This document shows, in pieces, positions 45,830 through 58,995 of a stretch of DNA of 64,000 nt (positions are counted from its first letter, which is position 1; every line of letters starts with the position of its first letter). The stretch is from Coptis chinensis (Eukaryota > Streptophyta > Magnoliopsida > Ranunculales > Ranunculaceae), in the NCBI GenBank assembly GCA_015680905.1, contig CM027378.1:8537001-8601000 (forward strand), in the 5' to 3' direction. Under the pieces are notes generated by a model. It did not search any database. It was not told the DNA's origin and was given only the letters and a program-made list of their open reading frames with translations. The position numbers and the translations under genes are program-made.

Positions 45830-47670
45830 GATTTTGGCATGCAATATGTCATCTATCATCGTTATGTCATCCTATAATTCTAGTAGAATAAGACAATAAG
45901 TGTTGGACAAAATGAAGGATGATATACTTTGTGTATGACGCTATTAATTGGAAGATACATGGCATAGAGCATCCATCATTTCAGGGAAGATGCCTAAAGA
46001 CCCAGTGACAAGATGATACATGTCATATATCATCCTCTTAGACAATGATACATGATATGTACGACAATGTTATATGACATGTAACACGATGATACAAGGT
46101 ATGTATCATCTTCCAAGTCACTGTGTTGGATAAATGTGACAATTTTCTGTGTCAGTGTTGGTTTCCCTTTCGGTGTTGAACAATCAAAATGTTTGCCAAA
46201 GTTCAAGCCTTTAAAACACCAACACCATCGAAATACGCTACTCCAAAACCACCTTTACCATAAAAATCAACCACACCACGAAAGAAAGCATCTTGGAAAA
46301 CACCTCAACAATTTGACAGTTGTTATCAAAACACGTGGTAGATGGGGATCTCGATAAACCTAGTAGGAAAAATCAGGAAATCACTCACAAACTCCCTCCA
46401 AGTATGAAAACCCTAACTTTGTTTTTGTATCATTCTGAAATTTCGAATAGCCATGAAATTCCGGTATCATTTTGACATGCCAATGTCGAAATATTGACTT
46501 CCAAACGAAGTGTGCAGATATTGTCATAAGCCAAAATTTCCAATAGCAATGGGGCTTACCAAGTGATAACGGTGCTCAACAACAATATGATACATTATCT
46601 GTATCATCCTTACTTCGGCAGACCAAAATTTCCAGTAACAATGGTGCGAACCAACTGATAACGGTGCTCAACTAAATGCTATATATTATGTATCATCCTG
46701 ACATATATACTTCCACTCAGGCATCCTTAGATGCATATATGGGTGGAACTAGGACGGGTTGGGTCGGGTTGAGGTCTAACCCGAGCCCAACCCGAGTTTC
46801 AAAAGCTTCAACCCGAGCTCGGGACCAAGCCCTAGTCGGTATTTTCAGCCCAAGTCCAACTCGGGTTGGGTCGGGTTGGTTAGGTTTCTCGGGTTTCAAT
46901 GTTAAACAATGAATAACTCAACGTCTTTTCACTGTTAAATAAATAAATTAAAAGGCAAATAACACCGAAATTGCAATATTCTAACTAAATAAAAGGTATT
47001 TGATTATTTGAAAGGGAAATTAACCCGATTGATTCAATTATTCTCTCTTAAATTGATATTATGAACCTTATTTTTGACAATAATATATCTTTATAAGGAA
47101 ACAATATAACAATAACAAAATAAAAGGAATGAAATATATATGTATGTATATGCACACGGGCTCGGGTTTTTCGGTAATTTTATATTCTAATCCAAGCCCA
47201 ACGTGAAATTAAGTTGGGCTTTGAGTTTACAAGGCCAAGCCTGGACCAACAAAAGTTGGGTTTTAGCCCACTGGGATTGGGCTAACCTGACCCAAGTTCC
47301 ACCCCTAGATGCATATCTCTATCCATGCTCTTGGGTGCCTCTACTAATTCTACACTGACATAGAAAAATGACACAGTGACGTGGAGGATGATACTTCTAA
47401 TATAATCAACGATATTTTTGATATATCGACACACAAAATAAAATTTTGACCGGTCAACAAAAGAATATATATCCACCGACATATCGATATATTTGATATA
47501 TCTCAGTTTTTGGGGTACACGATATATTGCTCGAATTTGATATTTTGGTCCTTGCCCCAAACTCCAAACTTATTAAAAAAAAACAATATAACACAACACA
47601 AATGCAGCATAAACTAAATTTAATATTTAGTATAGTACAAAATCTTATTTTATTCGAAAAAAAAAAAGAC
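45830..47670 (-). repeat. Left inverted copy of the TATCATCC repeat unit
   Basis: Read on the minus strand from 47670, this follows the same order as 61270-62092: CAAATTGGTC, AATAAAATAAG, TATGCTGC, GTTGTGTTATATTG, GGGGCAAGGACCAAAATATC, ATCCTCCACGTCA, GAGGCACCCAAGAGCATG, then GATGATACAT/TATAGCAT motifs and GAGCACCGTTATCA. It carries the hAT insertion 46738-47307, which the right copy lacks. Further motif copies continue to about 45830. Confidence 0.8.
46738..47307. mobile_element. Non-autonomous hAT element, 570 bp, with 8-bp duplication GATGCATA
   Basis: GATGCATA flanks it at 46730-46737 and 47308-47315. The termini are TATGGGTGGAACT and TAGGGGTGGAACT (complement). Subterminal GGGTCGGGTTGGG/CCCGAGCCCAACCCGAG words are repeated in both orientations. 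The homologous site at about 61895 in the right repeat copy is empty (GATATGCAACTAAGGATG). It has no coding capacity. Confidence 0.88.
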
Positions 47671-47813
47671 CAATTTGACATCTATTTAGAGTTTAATTAG
47701 ATTTAGAAGTCTAGGTTAGATTTAGAAGTCTAGTTTCATTCCTTATTAATCAAGTATGGCTTGGATATCTATATATATAAAGAGGTCATTGTAGTTTATT
47801 TCATTCAAAACAA

Positions 47814-48165
47814 GAGCTTCTAGCGCAATTGGTTGTGTACCTCTCTCCTCATGGGAGAGGTTGCAAGTTTGAATCCCACCAAATGTTGGTTGGAATTTCT
47901 TTCTTGTGTAATTATGTGATGGGCTTTTGGGCTAGGTGAGCCTTTGGGCTAGAGACTGGGTGCTGCTACGATGGGTGCACCGAGAAGCGAAAGCAAGTCT
48001 TTATGGACAAAGTGACCGGAGGCGGTTGGGTCTACTCAAAATGGGCTATTGGCGAAAGCCTTCGGGCTAGGTTCCCTTCGGGGTTAATGAGTCTTTGGGC
48101 AACGTAAGCCTTCGGGCTTAGGGTCCTTCAATGTAACCGGTGTGGGTCTACCTTAACCCTAAAAA
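47814..48165 (+). mobile_element. tRNA-derived SINE-like sequence
   Basis: An A-box-like TAGCGCAATTGG and a B-box-like GCAAGTTTGAATCCC are spaced as in a tRNA. Between them, CCTCTC/GAGAGG can form an anticodon stem with a 7-base loop (CTCATGG, anticodon position CAT). It continues for about 280 bp without ending like a tRNA, with repeated CCTTCGGGCT words, so a SINE body is more likely than a tRNA gene. No target duplication was identified. Confidence 0.55.
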
Positions 48166-48689
48166 TATTTCAAACAAAAAATTATCAAATTATCAAATCT
48201 TCAAAACCTATTATAACTATATACTTTTCTCCCTTGACTTCTACAATTCTTTTATTCAATCTTGTGTGTGTCAGAGGCAAGATGGTCAATTGCTGAGAAT
48301 GGTGTATAAGAGATTCAAGGCTGGAAGTGCTCTCGAGGTAGAGTGCATTGGTGCATAGATTGCAGCTAGACTATACAATGACCTAAAGCTTCAACACATG
48401 TTGATTTTGGGAGACAACAAATACTTGATGCAGAAGCTAAGAGAGGAAGGAGCTGGAGCAGGATGGCAATTTAAAGAAATGATCATTAGGAGCTTTAAAT
48501 TGTTTAAGACTGCTTCTGTAAACTCTAGTAACTCTATTTTTCTTTTCTGTTGGATTAGGAAATGTAGTAATTTCTGAGCTCATCAGTTGTGTACAAATTT
48601 TGGATTATGTAAAAATGGGCTCTAAAGCATGCCAGTATTGGTCCTCCACCTGTGTGGACCTATGAAGTTGTAAATCCTTTAAGAGCAGT
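48166..48689. other. Between SINE and AT repeat: possible broken coding fragment
   Basis: The plus strand at 48270-48500 reads open-frame-like pieces (RQDGQLLRMVYKRFKAG, EVECIGA) in changing frames, like an exon remnant of a retroelement or captured gene. No family is recognised. Confidence 0.25.
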
Positions 48690-49095
48690 TTAATATATGG
48701 ACTAAAATATCGAATTTGAGCAATATATTGTGTACTCCAAAAACCGAGATATATCGGATATATCATTGGATATATATCCTTCTGTTGACCGATCAAAATT
48801 TTATTTTGTATGTTGATATATCGGAAATATTGTTGAAATATCATCGATTATATCAGAAATATCGTTAATATATTAATAAAAATCGGGTAAAAATTGGTCA
48901 AAGTCAACAATTTATATCGGTCGATATATTTCAATATATCGGAAATTGTGATATATATCGGCAAAAAAAATTTAATATTCGGTGGAGATATATCGAATAT
49001 TTCCATCTCGTGTACCCAAAAATCGATATATATATATATATATATATATCGGCAATATTTCTGGAATCTCGATAGTATTTTGGGTCTTGGTTTAA
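48690..49095 (+). repeat. GATATATC-rich repeat, additional copy
   Basis: It shares AAAATATCGAATT, GTACNCCAAAAACCGAGATAT and ATATATCCTT with the flanking repeat copies, but lacks their outer part. A (TA)n run of about 12 units lies at 49026-49048. Confidence 0.65.
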
Positions 49096-50410
49096 TATAT
49101 GGGAGGGTTATCACCGGGAAAAAAAAAAAACACAAAAGAAAGCGAAAATAGCAAAATTTCAAGAGTTTCCTTACGAAATGTAACAAATTGAAAATTGTCA
49201 TGGCATGTGCATTGCACGAGTATTTAACCCCCTTGGTTTAAACCAAAATCTTCCAGGACACGCCTCTATTTAGTCCAACCAAACCAAACCATCACCAAGG
49301 TCCCACCCCACTACAAAACTCACTAATATATTCCACATTCATGCTTTCCAAAATAGATTCATATTTGCCCGCATTCCATCTTCTGAAACCATCTTCTAAA
49401 ATTGGTTATTCAAAAACAAAACTTCCATTCAATCAAACTAAAATCCTAAAATAATTCAAACAAACTAAAATCCTAAAATCTATTAAATCAAAGTAGATAA
49501 ATCATTGTTCTTGAACAGAAATGGGTAAAAGCAAAAGAGCAAGTGCAACTTCGAAGGTGGGAAAGGGTGTCGTGGAGAGAAATCCAAACGTGAGGTTGAA
49601 GGTGTGTCCTAAAGTAGATAAATCACAGAAACCATCCATTTCTAAATCTACCAAAGCACCCACTTATAAATCTCCAAAATCATCTCATCGGTCACAGGTA
49701 AAATCTCTTATAATTTTGTTTTTTTTAAACTTTGAAGATTTTGTTGCATATCTCAGTTGAAATTTTCTATAAATTTCACAAAATCCAACTTTAAATGCCA
49801 TGTTCTGGAAAGATATATATGTGTGTTTGTTTGTTTGTTAAGTGTTTTGAAAAAAATATTTGGAATTTATTGGAACAGGTTATAAGAATAGGTGAAATGT
49901 TTGTAGGAACAGGTTATGTAGTCTAATGGTATTAGTTTAAGCGCTTGGATATTGAATAACTGTATTGATTGTGTTCGGCCAGTGGAACATTCTGCGAGAG
50001 TAATTTTGCTTTGTGGATGAGTATAATATGTAGTGGTATGTAGTTATTCAAGTCATTGAAGGCCAGTGGAGCACTTGGGATTTTGTGTTCACTGGTGTGC
50101 AAGGATAACATTGGGAATTAGTCTGTTGAATGTATTCATGGAACTCGCAAAGTTTTTAAAACACATTCATTAGTTTTTTTTTTCTACAAATAATGATATA
50201 CAAGAAAAACTGCTTAGTAGTGCGCGTGAGCGGAGCATGTGTTATTTTTCAGCCTACCACATGAGTTCTTTCATAAATTTTTCAGCATTGCCATAATTTT
50301 TTATGTGATTTGTGTTTGACACATTTGTACATTGTGAAAGGTCAAGCATTGCACTTAAACTGAATAGTGTAATTTGTTTCTTTTGAAGTTCATAAATACT
50401 TCTATTTCTC

Positions 50411-50452
50411 TAACACCCCCCCCCCCCCCACCCCCGCCCTTTTTTTTTTCCT
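50411..50452 (+). repeat. Poly-C/poly-T low-complexity tract
   Basis: A long C run with single A/G interruptions followed by a T run, inside intron 1 of the DUF1985-like gene. It is prone to slippage and assembly error. Confidence 0.8.
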
Positions 50453-52409
50453 TCTTAGTTGCACACTTCGATCTACTTCCTATAAATCCTTGATTCTTAT
50501 CAGTTAAATATATTTATTATTATTTTTTTGTTTCAAAAAAATAAATGATGTACTGATATTTTGCAAAAAGGTAATCTTACAGATAATCTCAATTTTAAGG
50601 AGTTTTTGCCCTAGTGTCATAAAGAACTATTGGCCCTAGGGGGTATAATTGGTCACCTTGCATACTTTTGCTGGGATTCACGGTGTAAAAGTTGTAATTT
50701 TTTCTACTAATGAGTTTTGGCCAACTCATCATAGGAGACCATTTACTAGCAATGGTGCATTGGTGCTAGTCGTTTGTATTATGAATATCATATCGAGAGC
50801 GCATTGAGAAAGATGAATAAGGAGAAGATATGCACTTAACGTTTTGAAGTTGTGGTTTACCCACACCCAAGATTACACAGTTATGGGCGTAAGGATGACT
50901 TGAAAGTGCTTTTAGACTTGCGAAAGTTGGGTGGCACTACATTGAATGGGTGAAAGATTGGATCTCATAACCATATGTACGTTTGTCTCATTGCATATCA
51001 TTAGCATATTAGCTACACTTTATTTCAATTTATTAGGATTTGATTCTTGTTTTTCTTTTGTCATTGCATCTGTTTGTTTTATTTTTGTGTTTCATGCATT
51101 CTTATTGGCATTTGATTATTTTAGTTGCATCTTTATTTGTTGTGCCGTCGAAATTTGAGCATGCATGAGTTGTGTTAAATTCATTACGTCAATCTGTATA
51201 TTTTTTTTGTCATTAATTTGTTATACGTTGTATGACGGATGATGCACTGTATATATTATGCCATCTGATATATTATCTTATGTAGTATACAGTTTTTTAC
51301 AAAACTATCCCATGACTTATGTCTTCCATTACATTGTTCACAACAAATATCTTATATCAGGAACTGAGAAAGGACAAATCCAAAGGGAAAGGCAAATCAA
51401 ATCAGCAAGAGGAAGAGCAAGAGCAAGAGGTAGTGAGGAACAAAAAGACACAGGCAACTCCATTCTGGAGTGGAATGTCGTCATTGGTTAAGCTTATGGG
51501 TGAACAATCTTTTAAAAGTGCAATCAAAGAGTGTCACTTGGAATAGATGAAGAAAACCTCTTTCTTCCCATTGTTCAAATGTTTCTATGATTCGAAACTG
51601 ACCGAGAAGATGGTTTCAAAATCCATTGAAGTCGTCAAGGCTATAATTGAAACTTACAATGCAAAGGAGGGGTGTTTCATAATACATGACCATAGTGTGC
51701 GACTAACTCCAGAGGATGTGAGCCTTACTTTTGGTGTACCAAAGCAGGGTGTAGATGTTACTGAAGCAGTAACATCACTGGACAAGAAGGTGTTGAGTGG
51801 GGATGCACTTGATTTTAAACAGAAATACTTTAACGCTTGCATCATCACCACTTCCGAAATCCGGAGTGCATTAGAAGCAGTTGTGAAGAAACAAGATAGG
51901 GAATCAATAGCGAACTTTGCCAAGCTAATGGTGTTGTTTATGCTCAACTCCATTTTTTTCACAAAATCAAATTGTAGTATGGCTTCAGCGTACATCTCCT
52001 ACGTCTACAGTTTGGACGAAATGAATAAGGTGTCATGGGCAGCAACAATCTCCTCCCACATAATGAAGCAGATTAAAAAGCACAGTGTTAAAAGCCCTAT
52101 GAGCACTGCTACATGTGTGGTACAACTACTTGTAAGTATTTAACCCGCTTTAGTGTATTTTAGCTTTTATTATTGAGTGATTGAGTAATAACTGTGCTTA
52201 TTTCATTTTTTTTGTCAATGATAGTATTGGTTCTGCGAGCATACGGTGGTCTTCATCTCACCGGTCAACGATTATGAAGCCCAATACCCTAGGTGCACAA
52301 AGTGGGACTTGAGTGTGCTCAGTGACAAGTTCCCACAAGTAGTAGGTGAGAGGCTGCAAAAAAAATGCAAAGTAGAGATGCCAAGGTAAGCTTTTTATTT
52401 GATATGTTA

Positions 52410-52790
52410 GCACCTAAAGTGAGAGAGAACAAAAGAGAGATTTGTGAGCGCGCGCATTATTTGTGAGTGAGAGAGATCATTCTAAGTGAGTGAAGTGAGA
52501 GCTCCTCTTTGTAATCTTCTATCTTGTTTATCTAGTAAATCATTGATCTCGCCGTGTGGATGTAGGCACATTGCCGAACCACGATAAATCCTCCTCTTGT
52601 GTGAGTGTGTTCTTTACAAAGTCTCTACACTAGTTTATGATTGTTTGTTGATATTGTTGATTGGGTTTATTGCTTGAGTTATTTGTTGGAACTTTTGTCT
52701 TGTGTGAAAGATCACTCCTTTGGTGGTTGATCTAGTTGTTGTTGTACGTTTTTGCGATAAGACTCAACATAAATTATTTTTCCAATAATA
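52410..52790 (+). mobile_element. Probable copia LTR/leader fragment in intron 3
   Basis: The words GAGAGAACAAAAGAGAGA, CATTGATCTCGCCGTG and GCCGAACCACGATAAATCC resemble the R/U5 end of plant copia LTRs. It lacks paired LTRs and coding sequence, so it is a fossil scrap. The call rests on word similarity alone. Confidence 0.35.
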
Positions 52791-53535
52791 TGGCATATAT
52801 CAATAAAATTATGGATTATATGTTAGTCATGATAAATAATGGGATGTAGTTGTGGAGTATGTAATTTGAAATTCTTAATTGAATTAAAGTTTGTCCTTTC
52901 AGGCTAAAATTCCCTTCAAAGTTAATAAGGATCTCAGAGATATCATCGATGATGAACAAATCCTTCTAACCCGATTGTATGAACCGAAAGAGACTGAGAC
53001 TACAATAGAGATATTGAGGAGAAAACAGGTAAAACTCCAAGCTGAGAATGTGCGACTTTGGAAATATTACCTTGAGCTGATTGAAACAAAATGGAGCAAG
53101 GAATATGATTCTGGTCAAATAGGTGGGCACATGGAAGAGGGAGGTTTGATGGATGATGATAGCCCCGACACGAATACTCACAATGAATTCCCCTGTACAA
53201 ACTCCACACCGATGGAAAGATTCACCCAAATTGTGGTTAATTTGCAACAAAACGATAGTGACCCAATGATGGAAGAACCAGAAATTGAAGAGGAGAGGAA
53301 AGAAGATTATTCAGGTGAAACAGGTGCGAACGTGAGAGATGAAGGTTTGATGGATCATGACATCCCCAACTTCGATACTCCCGCAGATGAATCCCATGCT
53401 AAATGTCTCAATACATACTCAATTCTAGTGGAAGTATCCACCGAAATTGTGGATTATATGCGACAAGGAGGTGCCTTGGTGATAGAAGAGCCACAACTTC
53501 AAAAGGAGAGGCGACAGCATCTTCAAGAAGCATAA

Positions 53536-56185
53536 GGTCACCCGATTACGACGGAAGAACCTCATATTCGGGACGAAATGCAGAAGCGAAAAGTTACAAT
53601 TAACCCGTCTACAATGTTGAAAGGAGTGAAGGGGGAGGAGAGGAAGCAAGAAAGAAAAGAAAAAAATGATAAATACTTTTTGTTCTATACAAGAAAGCGA
53701 AAAGGACAACATTAATAAAGAAGAAGAAGAGGCAAGGGAGAAAACCAAAGCTCTAATTAATGAAGGTACATTGCACAACCCGTACTAATGTAGTATATAT
53801 CTAATCATATGAAACTATGATGGGGAGGTGTAATTGCCTTGTGTGGAAATGCTCGGACTTGGTAGAAGTTGGAATATGGGGTTAGATAAGGATGGATATT
53901 TGATCTGTATGTGGGTGGTTTGTGTGATCTTGGGGGTGTTCTAACATCTGTCTATCATAGTAGAGCATTGTCCAATGCATTGATGCATTTATCAATGGTT
54001 GGATGGAAGAAAACTGAAATAGTAGACCCCTTGAGCATGTTAAGTTTTATGTTTTTTATTTTATTGAGTGTGGTATATCTAGGAAAACTACAAAATGAGC
54101 CTGCCTTAGAAGTTTAACGTGTCTCATGTTAGATTTGTTAGTCTCGTAGTCCTTGTATGCTGAAGCTTAAGCTTAAGTGTCTTTGTAGGCAACACATCAG
54201 ATGTCTAAAACAACAATGTATGGGCATATAATTGTTAGTTGCAAGTGGCATATGTAGCAGTATGACTGGTGCTTACCAACTATAACTTGTTTGGGCTCTA
54301 CTCTCATATATCAGCACCTATTTTTTCCTTCAAACATGTCCCCTCTCCCATGCTTGCTCGAACTATATATTCAATTTCAGTTTGTGCGCTTGCAGCTGAA
54401 TATAGATCTTAAACATTAGTATTCATATTAAGATTCGAATGGATTGCTCGCTAATCTTCTGCACCACCTATGCTTTGGAAAAAATTACATGTTTGCTCTA
54501 TTTATTCTACTAGGCGTTTATATATTTTGCAGTCAAATATCACGTCGATGCTTTACTTTTACTTTAATTCTTATATATAATTTGTCAATGTGTTGCTTAC
54601 TTGGTTACCTTGTATATGGGTGAATTTACTAGCTATTTTATATCAAGTTATATTTGAGTGTCACCACGTACCTCTTTTCAATTGCAGAACTCAAGTTTGC
54701 GGGTGTGTTAATGATGTGAGCTAGGATTTTGTGGTTCCCTTGGAGGAATAAATGTTGCACATGTCAATGAATGCTACAAGTTGGGAAAATTTTCTAGTAG
54801 GGTGGAGTCTAATAGCTACTCAATAATAACATTTTGGATTGTGATGGATAAATATGACGATATATTTTGGATGATACTTTTGCACCTAGCTTTCTGGATA
54901 AGTGTGTAACTTTTGAACTTATAAATAATTCCAAAATCTAGTATTTGGTTGAAGATGGATTTTGCTTGTTGGTTCAAATTTTTGTTTCATATGATTCTTA
55001 GGAAATTCGAAGAAAAGCGTGGAATCCGAAAAAAGATAAGCAATGAAATCTCATGTAATGACATCTAATTTGAAATCAGTGTGCGTCTCATTTTTCTTTG
55101 TCAGTGTAGAGTGGTATCCATACATTTGTAGTTTATGACGCCTGATAAATACAAATTGCATCTTAAAATGGCATAGTGGAAGTAAGTCAGGATGATGCAC
55201 AGAACGTATCATCCTACGAGAGAGTTAGATATGACTTTTTCTTTATAATACTTTGCAGTTTTTTACATTAAATACAATATATTATTTTTCTTGCCTAAAA
55301 GAGAAGACTCGTTACCTTTTCAAAGAGAATACTTGTTATCATCTGAAAGCCGGTAGAGTAAAGAGAGGAGAGTTTCTGGCGCATAAATGAGAGACCGAGT
55401 TACGAGAAATATTGGTATATTGGTATGAGCCACATTGGTATATAGTATGTATGTATGTATATAACATCCTTAGTTGCTCAGTAGGATGTTATATAGTATG
55501 TATCATCCAGACTACAATATGATACATTGCCTATATCATCCTTACTTTGGCAAACCAAAACTTCCAGTAAGAATGGTGAGAACCAAGTGATAATGGTGCT
55601 CAACAGGATGTTATATAGTATGTAGCATTCCATACAACTATATCATCCTTACTTTGGCAGACCAAAAATTTTCTAGGGTTGCTTTGAGAGAGAACATAAC
55701 AACAAGAAGTACCACATCCAAAATAAATTCTAATTTTATTAAGTCACATAAATCTTAATGAGTAATGAAATTATCCTTAACAAATTTGACATCTTCAGCA
55801 ACATAGACAAAATGGATCATCACTCTTGTATTTGATAGGCAGTGGTATTATGTCCACTGACTATAATTTCACTAGTCATGCAATGGTGTTTCCGAGTCTC
55901 GATGGTTCTTACTTCTTGTCGACCAACTCTTGTAGGTGAACCTTATTTCGTTCAGTTACCTTCTCTTCAAATGTAATCCTTTGGGCAATTTGGAGTGGCA
56001 GACCAATTTCATTCACTTCAACATTATATGAGTTTCAATACTCAAGAAAGTTCTTAAACAAGTGGAAATTATAAAGACCTCTCTTTATAATTACATGTAT
56101 CTACATCACATCTTCTAAATGTTTTGCAAATAGCAGCACTCAAACCTCTCAAAATACCAAAAGAGTGGAAGTAGACAATAGATAA
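53536..56185. other. Interval between the DUF1985-like and Ulp1-like genes
   Basis: No gene is supported. The first 250 bp is probably the 3' UTR of the DUF1985-like gene. The remainder is AT-rich. Repeat motifs of the TATCATCC family occupy 55440-55680, in the same orientation as the left copy at 45830-46720. Confidence 0.4.
55440..55680 (-). repeat. TATCATCC/GGATGTTATATAG repeat cluster
   Basis: Two tandem subunits of about 120 bp contain ATATCATCCTTACTTTGGCA, CCAAAACTTCCAGTAAGAAT and GGTGCTCAACAGGATG, matching 46560-46720 in the same orientation and 61910-62060 inverted. Confidence 0.8.
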
Positions 56186-56189
56186 ATAA

Positions 56190-58348
56190 ACAATGATCCA
56201 AACTAACTAAATCTGGTTCAATCTGGTTTTGATTGATTATATTCCGACATCACCATTGAAATGACCATTTGATGTCGAAAGTATGGAATGTCTAGCTGGG
56301 TGAAGTTGTAGTCCAGTTGTTGCCCATTCCATAACTCCATGAACTTAAAAGTGAACACCGTACCCCGCAGTCATACCTAGATAGAGAAATTCATTTTAGT
56401 CACTCTAGATGGTCTAGATGGTAAAATTCTAATAAATAGGAAATTAAACATTTTACCCATTGGCCTGTCGTGGAACTTCTCATTATGTAATTGACCAATC
56501 TGTGACTGGAGAAGCTGTGACATTAACATCGCCAAGAGCACGCAACAAAGTATGCATATACAACACCTAAGCAAACAAAAAATAAAGCATAATCATAAAG
56601 TGTAAATAGTTAACATGTTCACTGACTTGTAGGATGATACATTTCATGTAGCATTCTAGTGGAGTGTACCAGAAACATTCAAGTTTCCAAATGATGAATG
56701 CTCTACATTTTATATATCCTCCTTGTGACCTGATGTTGTATAATATATAGCATCTCGATAAAGAGTCCATGAACATTCTCTGATAAAAATAGATGCTATA
56801 TACGATATAATTGAATCATGTCAAAACGATGATATGTAACATGTATCATTCATCTAACATTAAGCTACATAACATACAAAATTTTGCAAAATGAGCCACA
56901 CAATAATTAGTTTGGCATTAGCATTAATCTAACCAGTTCGGTGGTAAACTCAAAATCACCAGAGATATTATTAGCCGATGTTAACAGAGAATCCATCACA
57001 AGTATGGTGCAATTCTTCGGCTCAATAACATATAACCACCAATGATGATCTTTCAATATCGGTATGTACCACTGCACAATAACAATCGAATTAGTTCTCA
57101 TCGTTCAAACCCAAGTTACGTTATAGAACGTATGATTCATGACAAAATCATCTTACTCTCCGATATTGTCTTATGTCTAAATCTAAATTCATTGCTTTTG
57201 TGGCAGCATCAAGCTTCAATGGGTCAATGCTCCATTCCTACAAAATATAATTAGAACTCCTAAACAATGATGGATGCATAGAATGTCTCTTGTTTGAAAT
57301 CCTCCTAGTTATTGATTCACAGTTTCATAATTTAACTTATGGTTTGGAACATAAAAGATTCAACTTGATACCTTCATATTTGTGTTCATGAGCGCCGAAT
57401 AATAGTAGTCTTTATTCATAAACCTGCGCTTTTGTCGTGCATTCAGATAGGCACACCAAAGAAACCCAAGCTACAACAAATAACATATTAGTAATGCCTT
57501 ATATTTGATAAACATAAGTAAATTTATGAAATCAAACACCACGATGATAGTAACATACGTGGAGCGACACTTCACTAGTTCCTAACAAGCATTTAAAGGT
57601 AGATCGGGACTCGTGCCACGTAGAAAAGTTTGCAATGAAATCCCTGTGACAAGAAAAAATAACATTAATTGGTGGATGAGATAACTAAATAACATGTAGG
57701 CAATTCAATGAGACAGTTTACCCGGGTTTGGCAGTAGATGAAAATATCTAGCGGAAGACTTTTTCTTCGTCAGTTGTTAGCTGCCAGTGAGGTTCTAGCC
57801 ACTTTGGATCTATATTTGTATATGGCATATCTTCAATGCCACGACTAACTACAAACTACAATGCAACCCAAATTATACACTAATTGCAGCTTATATGCTA
57901 ATTGAAGGGTATGCTTCTATATTCTAGTTGAAGTTACCTTATTCTCTTTGGGGGTCACTGGAGAAGAGAATAGAACCTTGCCTTTCTTTAAAGGTGGTGT
58001 ATGAAAATCTTCTTCATTATAGGAAGACAAATCGACTATATCTATTGGATCCACCACAACGTTTCCCCTTCTTCGGGTGTTCTCCATTTCATCACCTAAC
58101 ATATTCTTCAATCTATTCAGAGCAATAGAAAGCTCATCAACATCTTCTACTACTTCACATATAACTGGTGCGAGTGTACTTTTAATATCTCTTACCTCAG
58201 CCCGTACAATGCTTAACTCCCTCTTCAGAGAGTTAATAACATCATATATATTGTACGACTCGTTTGGTTCAACTTTGCATTTTTCTGAATCTGGGATTTT
58301 CGTATATAAAACAACAGAGAACACATGGTCATTGTTTATAAGAGACAT
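56190..58348 (-). pseudogene. Ulp1-like C48 cysteine protease gene, multi-exon, decayed
   Basis: Read on the minus strand from the Met at 58348, exon 1 (to 57938, donor GTAACT) encodes an N-terminal region with a helical segment and an acidic part (VDPIDIVDLSSYNEEDFHTP). Later exons give DPKWLEPHWQLTTDEEKVF (about 57810-57755), FSTWHESRSTFKCLLG (about 57620) and GFLWCAYLNARQKRRFMNKD (about 57460). The catalytic His follows in IPILKDHHWWLYVIEP (about 57060-57015), the Asp in ILVMDSL (about 57000) and the Cys in DCGV (56372-56361). Ulp1 proteases cleave SUMO or SUMO-like conjugates. The triad is visible, but a TAG follows EEKVF near 57745 and the frame shifts just after DCGV, so the copy is probably non-functional. 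Exon borders after the first are approximate. Confidence 0.65.
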
Positions 58349-58799
58349 GAAAAATAAAGAACTAGCAAAGAAACAACTTTATGAAAAACCAAAAACAACA
58401 AACATCCTCTATCATGATACATACTAATAAAGATGCGAGCTATAGCGTGTGTTTTTTTCAGGAGCCAATATCGAAATAAATGGGTTAATCTCAAAAAATT
58501 AAGATTTACCATCACTCAATTCCTCTACTGGTCAAATTTCCTCAAAACTAATAACCACCAGAAAATTCACCAAAAACTACTATTTTCTTTTTCTCAAATC
58601 AAACCAAAAAGAACATATCATCCAATTAGTACCTCTTCTACTTAGAGCCAAGACCAACTACAGTCCGTCAACACCTCTAGAAGTAGTTAACAACCAAAAA
58701 CATTTATTTACAGTTTCGTACATATTATGTATTATGCAAAACACTAATAGAGGAAACATCTCAAACGTTCTAGAAGAAACAACTTTTCTACCCAACAAT
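58349..58799. other. Upstream of the Ulp1-like gene
   Basis: This may contain the 5' exon or promoter of the Ulp1-like gene. No other gene is supported. The first-exon ATG at 58348 may not be the true start. Confidence 0.3.
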
Positions 58800-58995
58800 T
58801 GACAATTCTGCAGAGTCAGTTGTAACAATATAACAGAATCCTATAACAACCTAACCGTTTGTAACAGAAGTTAGTTAGTTTAACTAACTCACCTAACCTC
58901 ATGTATAAATATTACACTAGTTCTCTGTGTTTGTTAATGAATAAAATTATATTTTTCACTTTTCTAGTTTTGAGTTCAATCCTCTTTAAACACTC
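58800..58995 (+). mobile_element. Possible LTR remnant (TATA and polyadenylation signals)
   Basis: A palindromic GTTAGTTAGTTTAACTAAC, the promoter-like ATGTATAAATATTAC (about 58905), and AATGAATAAAATT (about 58940) are spaced as in a short plant copia LTR. No partner LTR, primer site or duplication is found, so it is a solo fossil at best. Confidence 0.4.

Larger units (their letters stand above)
49521..53535 (+). pseudogene. DUF1985/plant-mobile-like N-terminal protein of the Ulp1-transposon kind, four exons, one in-frame stop
   Basis: Exons are 49521-49697 (basic, Ser/Lys-rich, MGKSKRASATSKVGKG), 51361-52131, 52225-52385 and 52903-53535, with GT-AG borders. Exon 2 holds the globular part: SSLVKLMGEQSFKSAIKECH, HDHSVRLTPEDVSLTFGVP, FAKLMVLFMLNSIFF and AYISYVYSLDEM, the pattern of DUF1985/plant-mobile domains that precede Ulp1 proteases in plant transposons. 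The last exon is acidic with two diverged copies of a roughly 65-aa unit (GLMDDDSPDTNTHNEF, GLMDHDIPNFDTPADE). A TAG at 51544-51546 lies in frame inside exon 2, and exon 3 (which has an A8 run) joins exon 4 out of frame. It was coding until recently. Its role is unknown. Confidence 0.55.

Noticed and set aside
46136-46357. A 73-codon plus-strand ORF
   Set aside because: It overlaps the TATCATCC repeat region. Another frame has a Lys/Pro/Thr-rich stretch that could be an exon scrap, but neither frame is supported by a domain.
47814-47885. A tRNA gene with A and B boxes
   Set aside because: The acceptor stem does not pair and the sequence continues into a repetitive body, so a SINE-like origin fits better.
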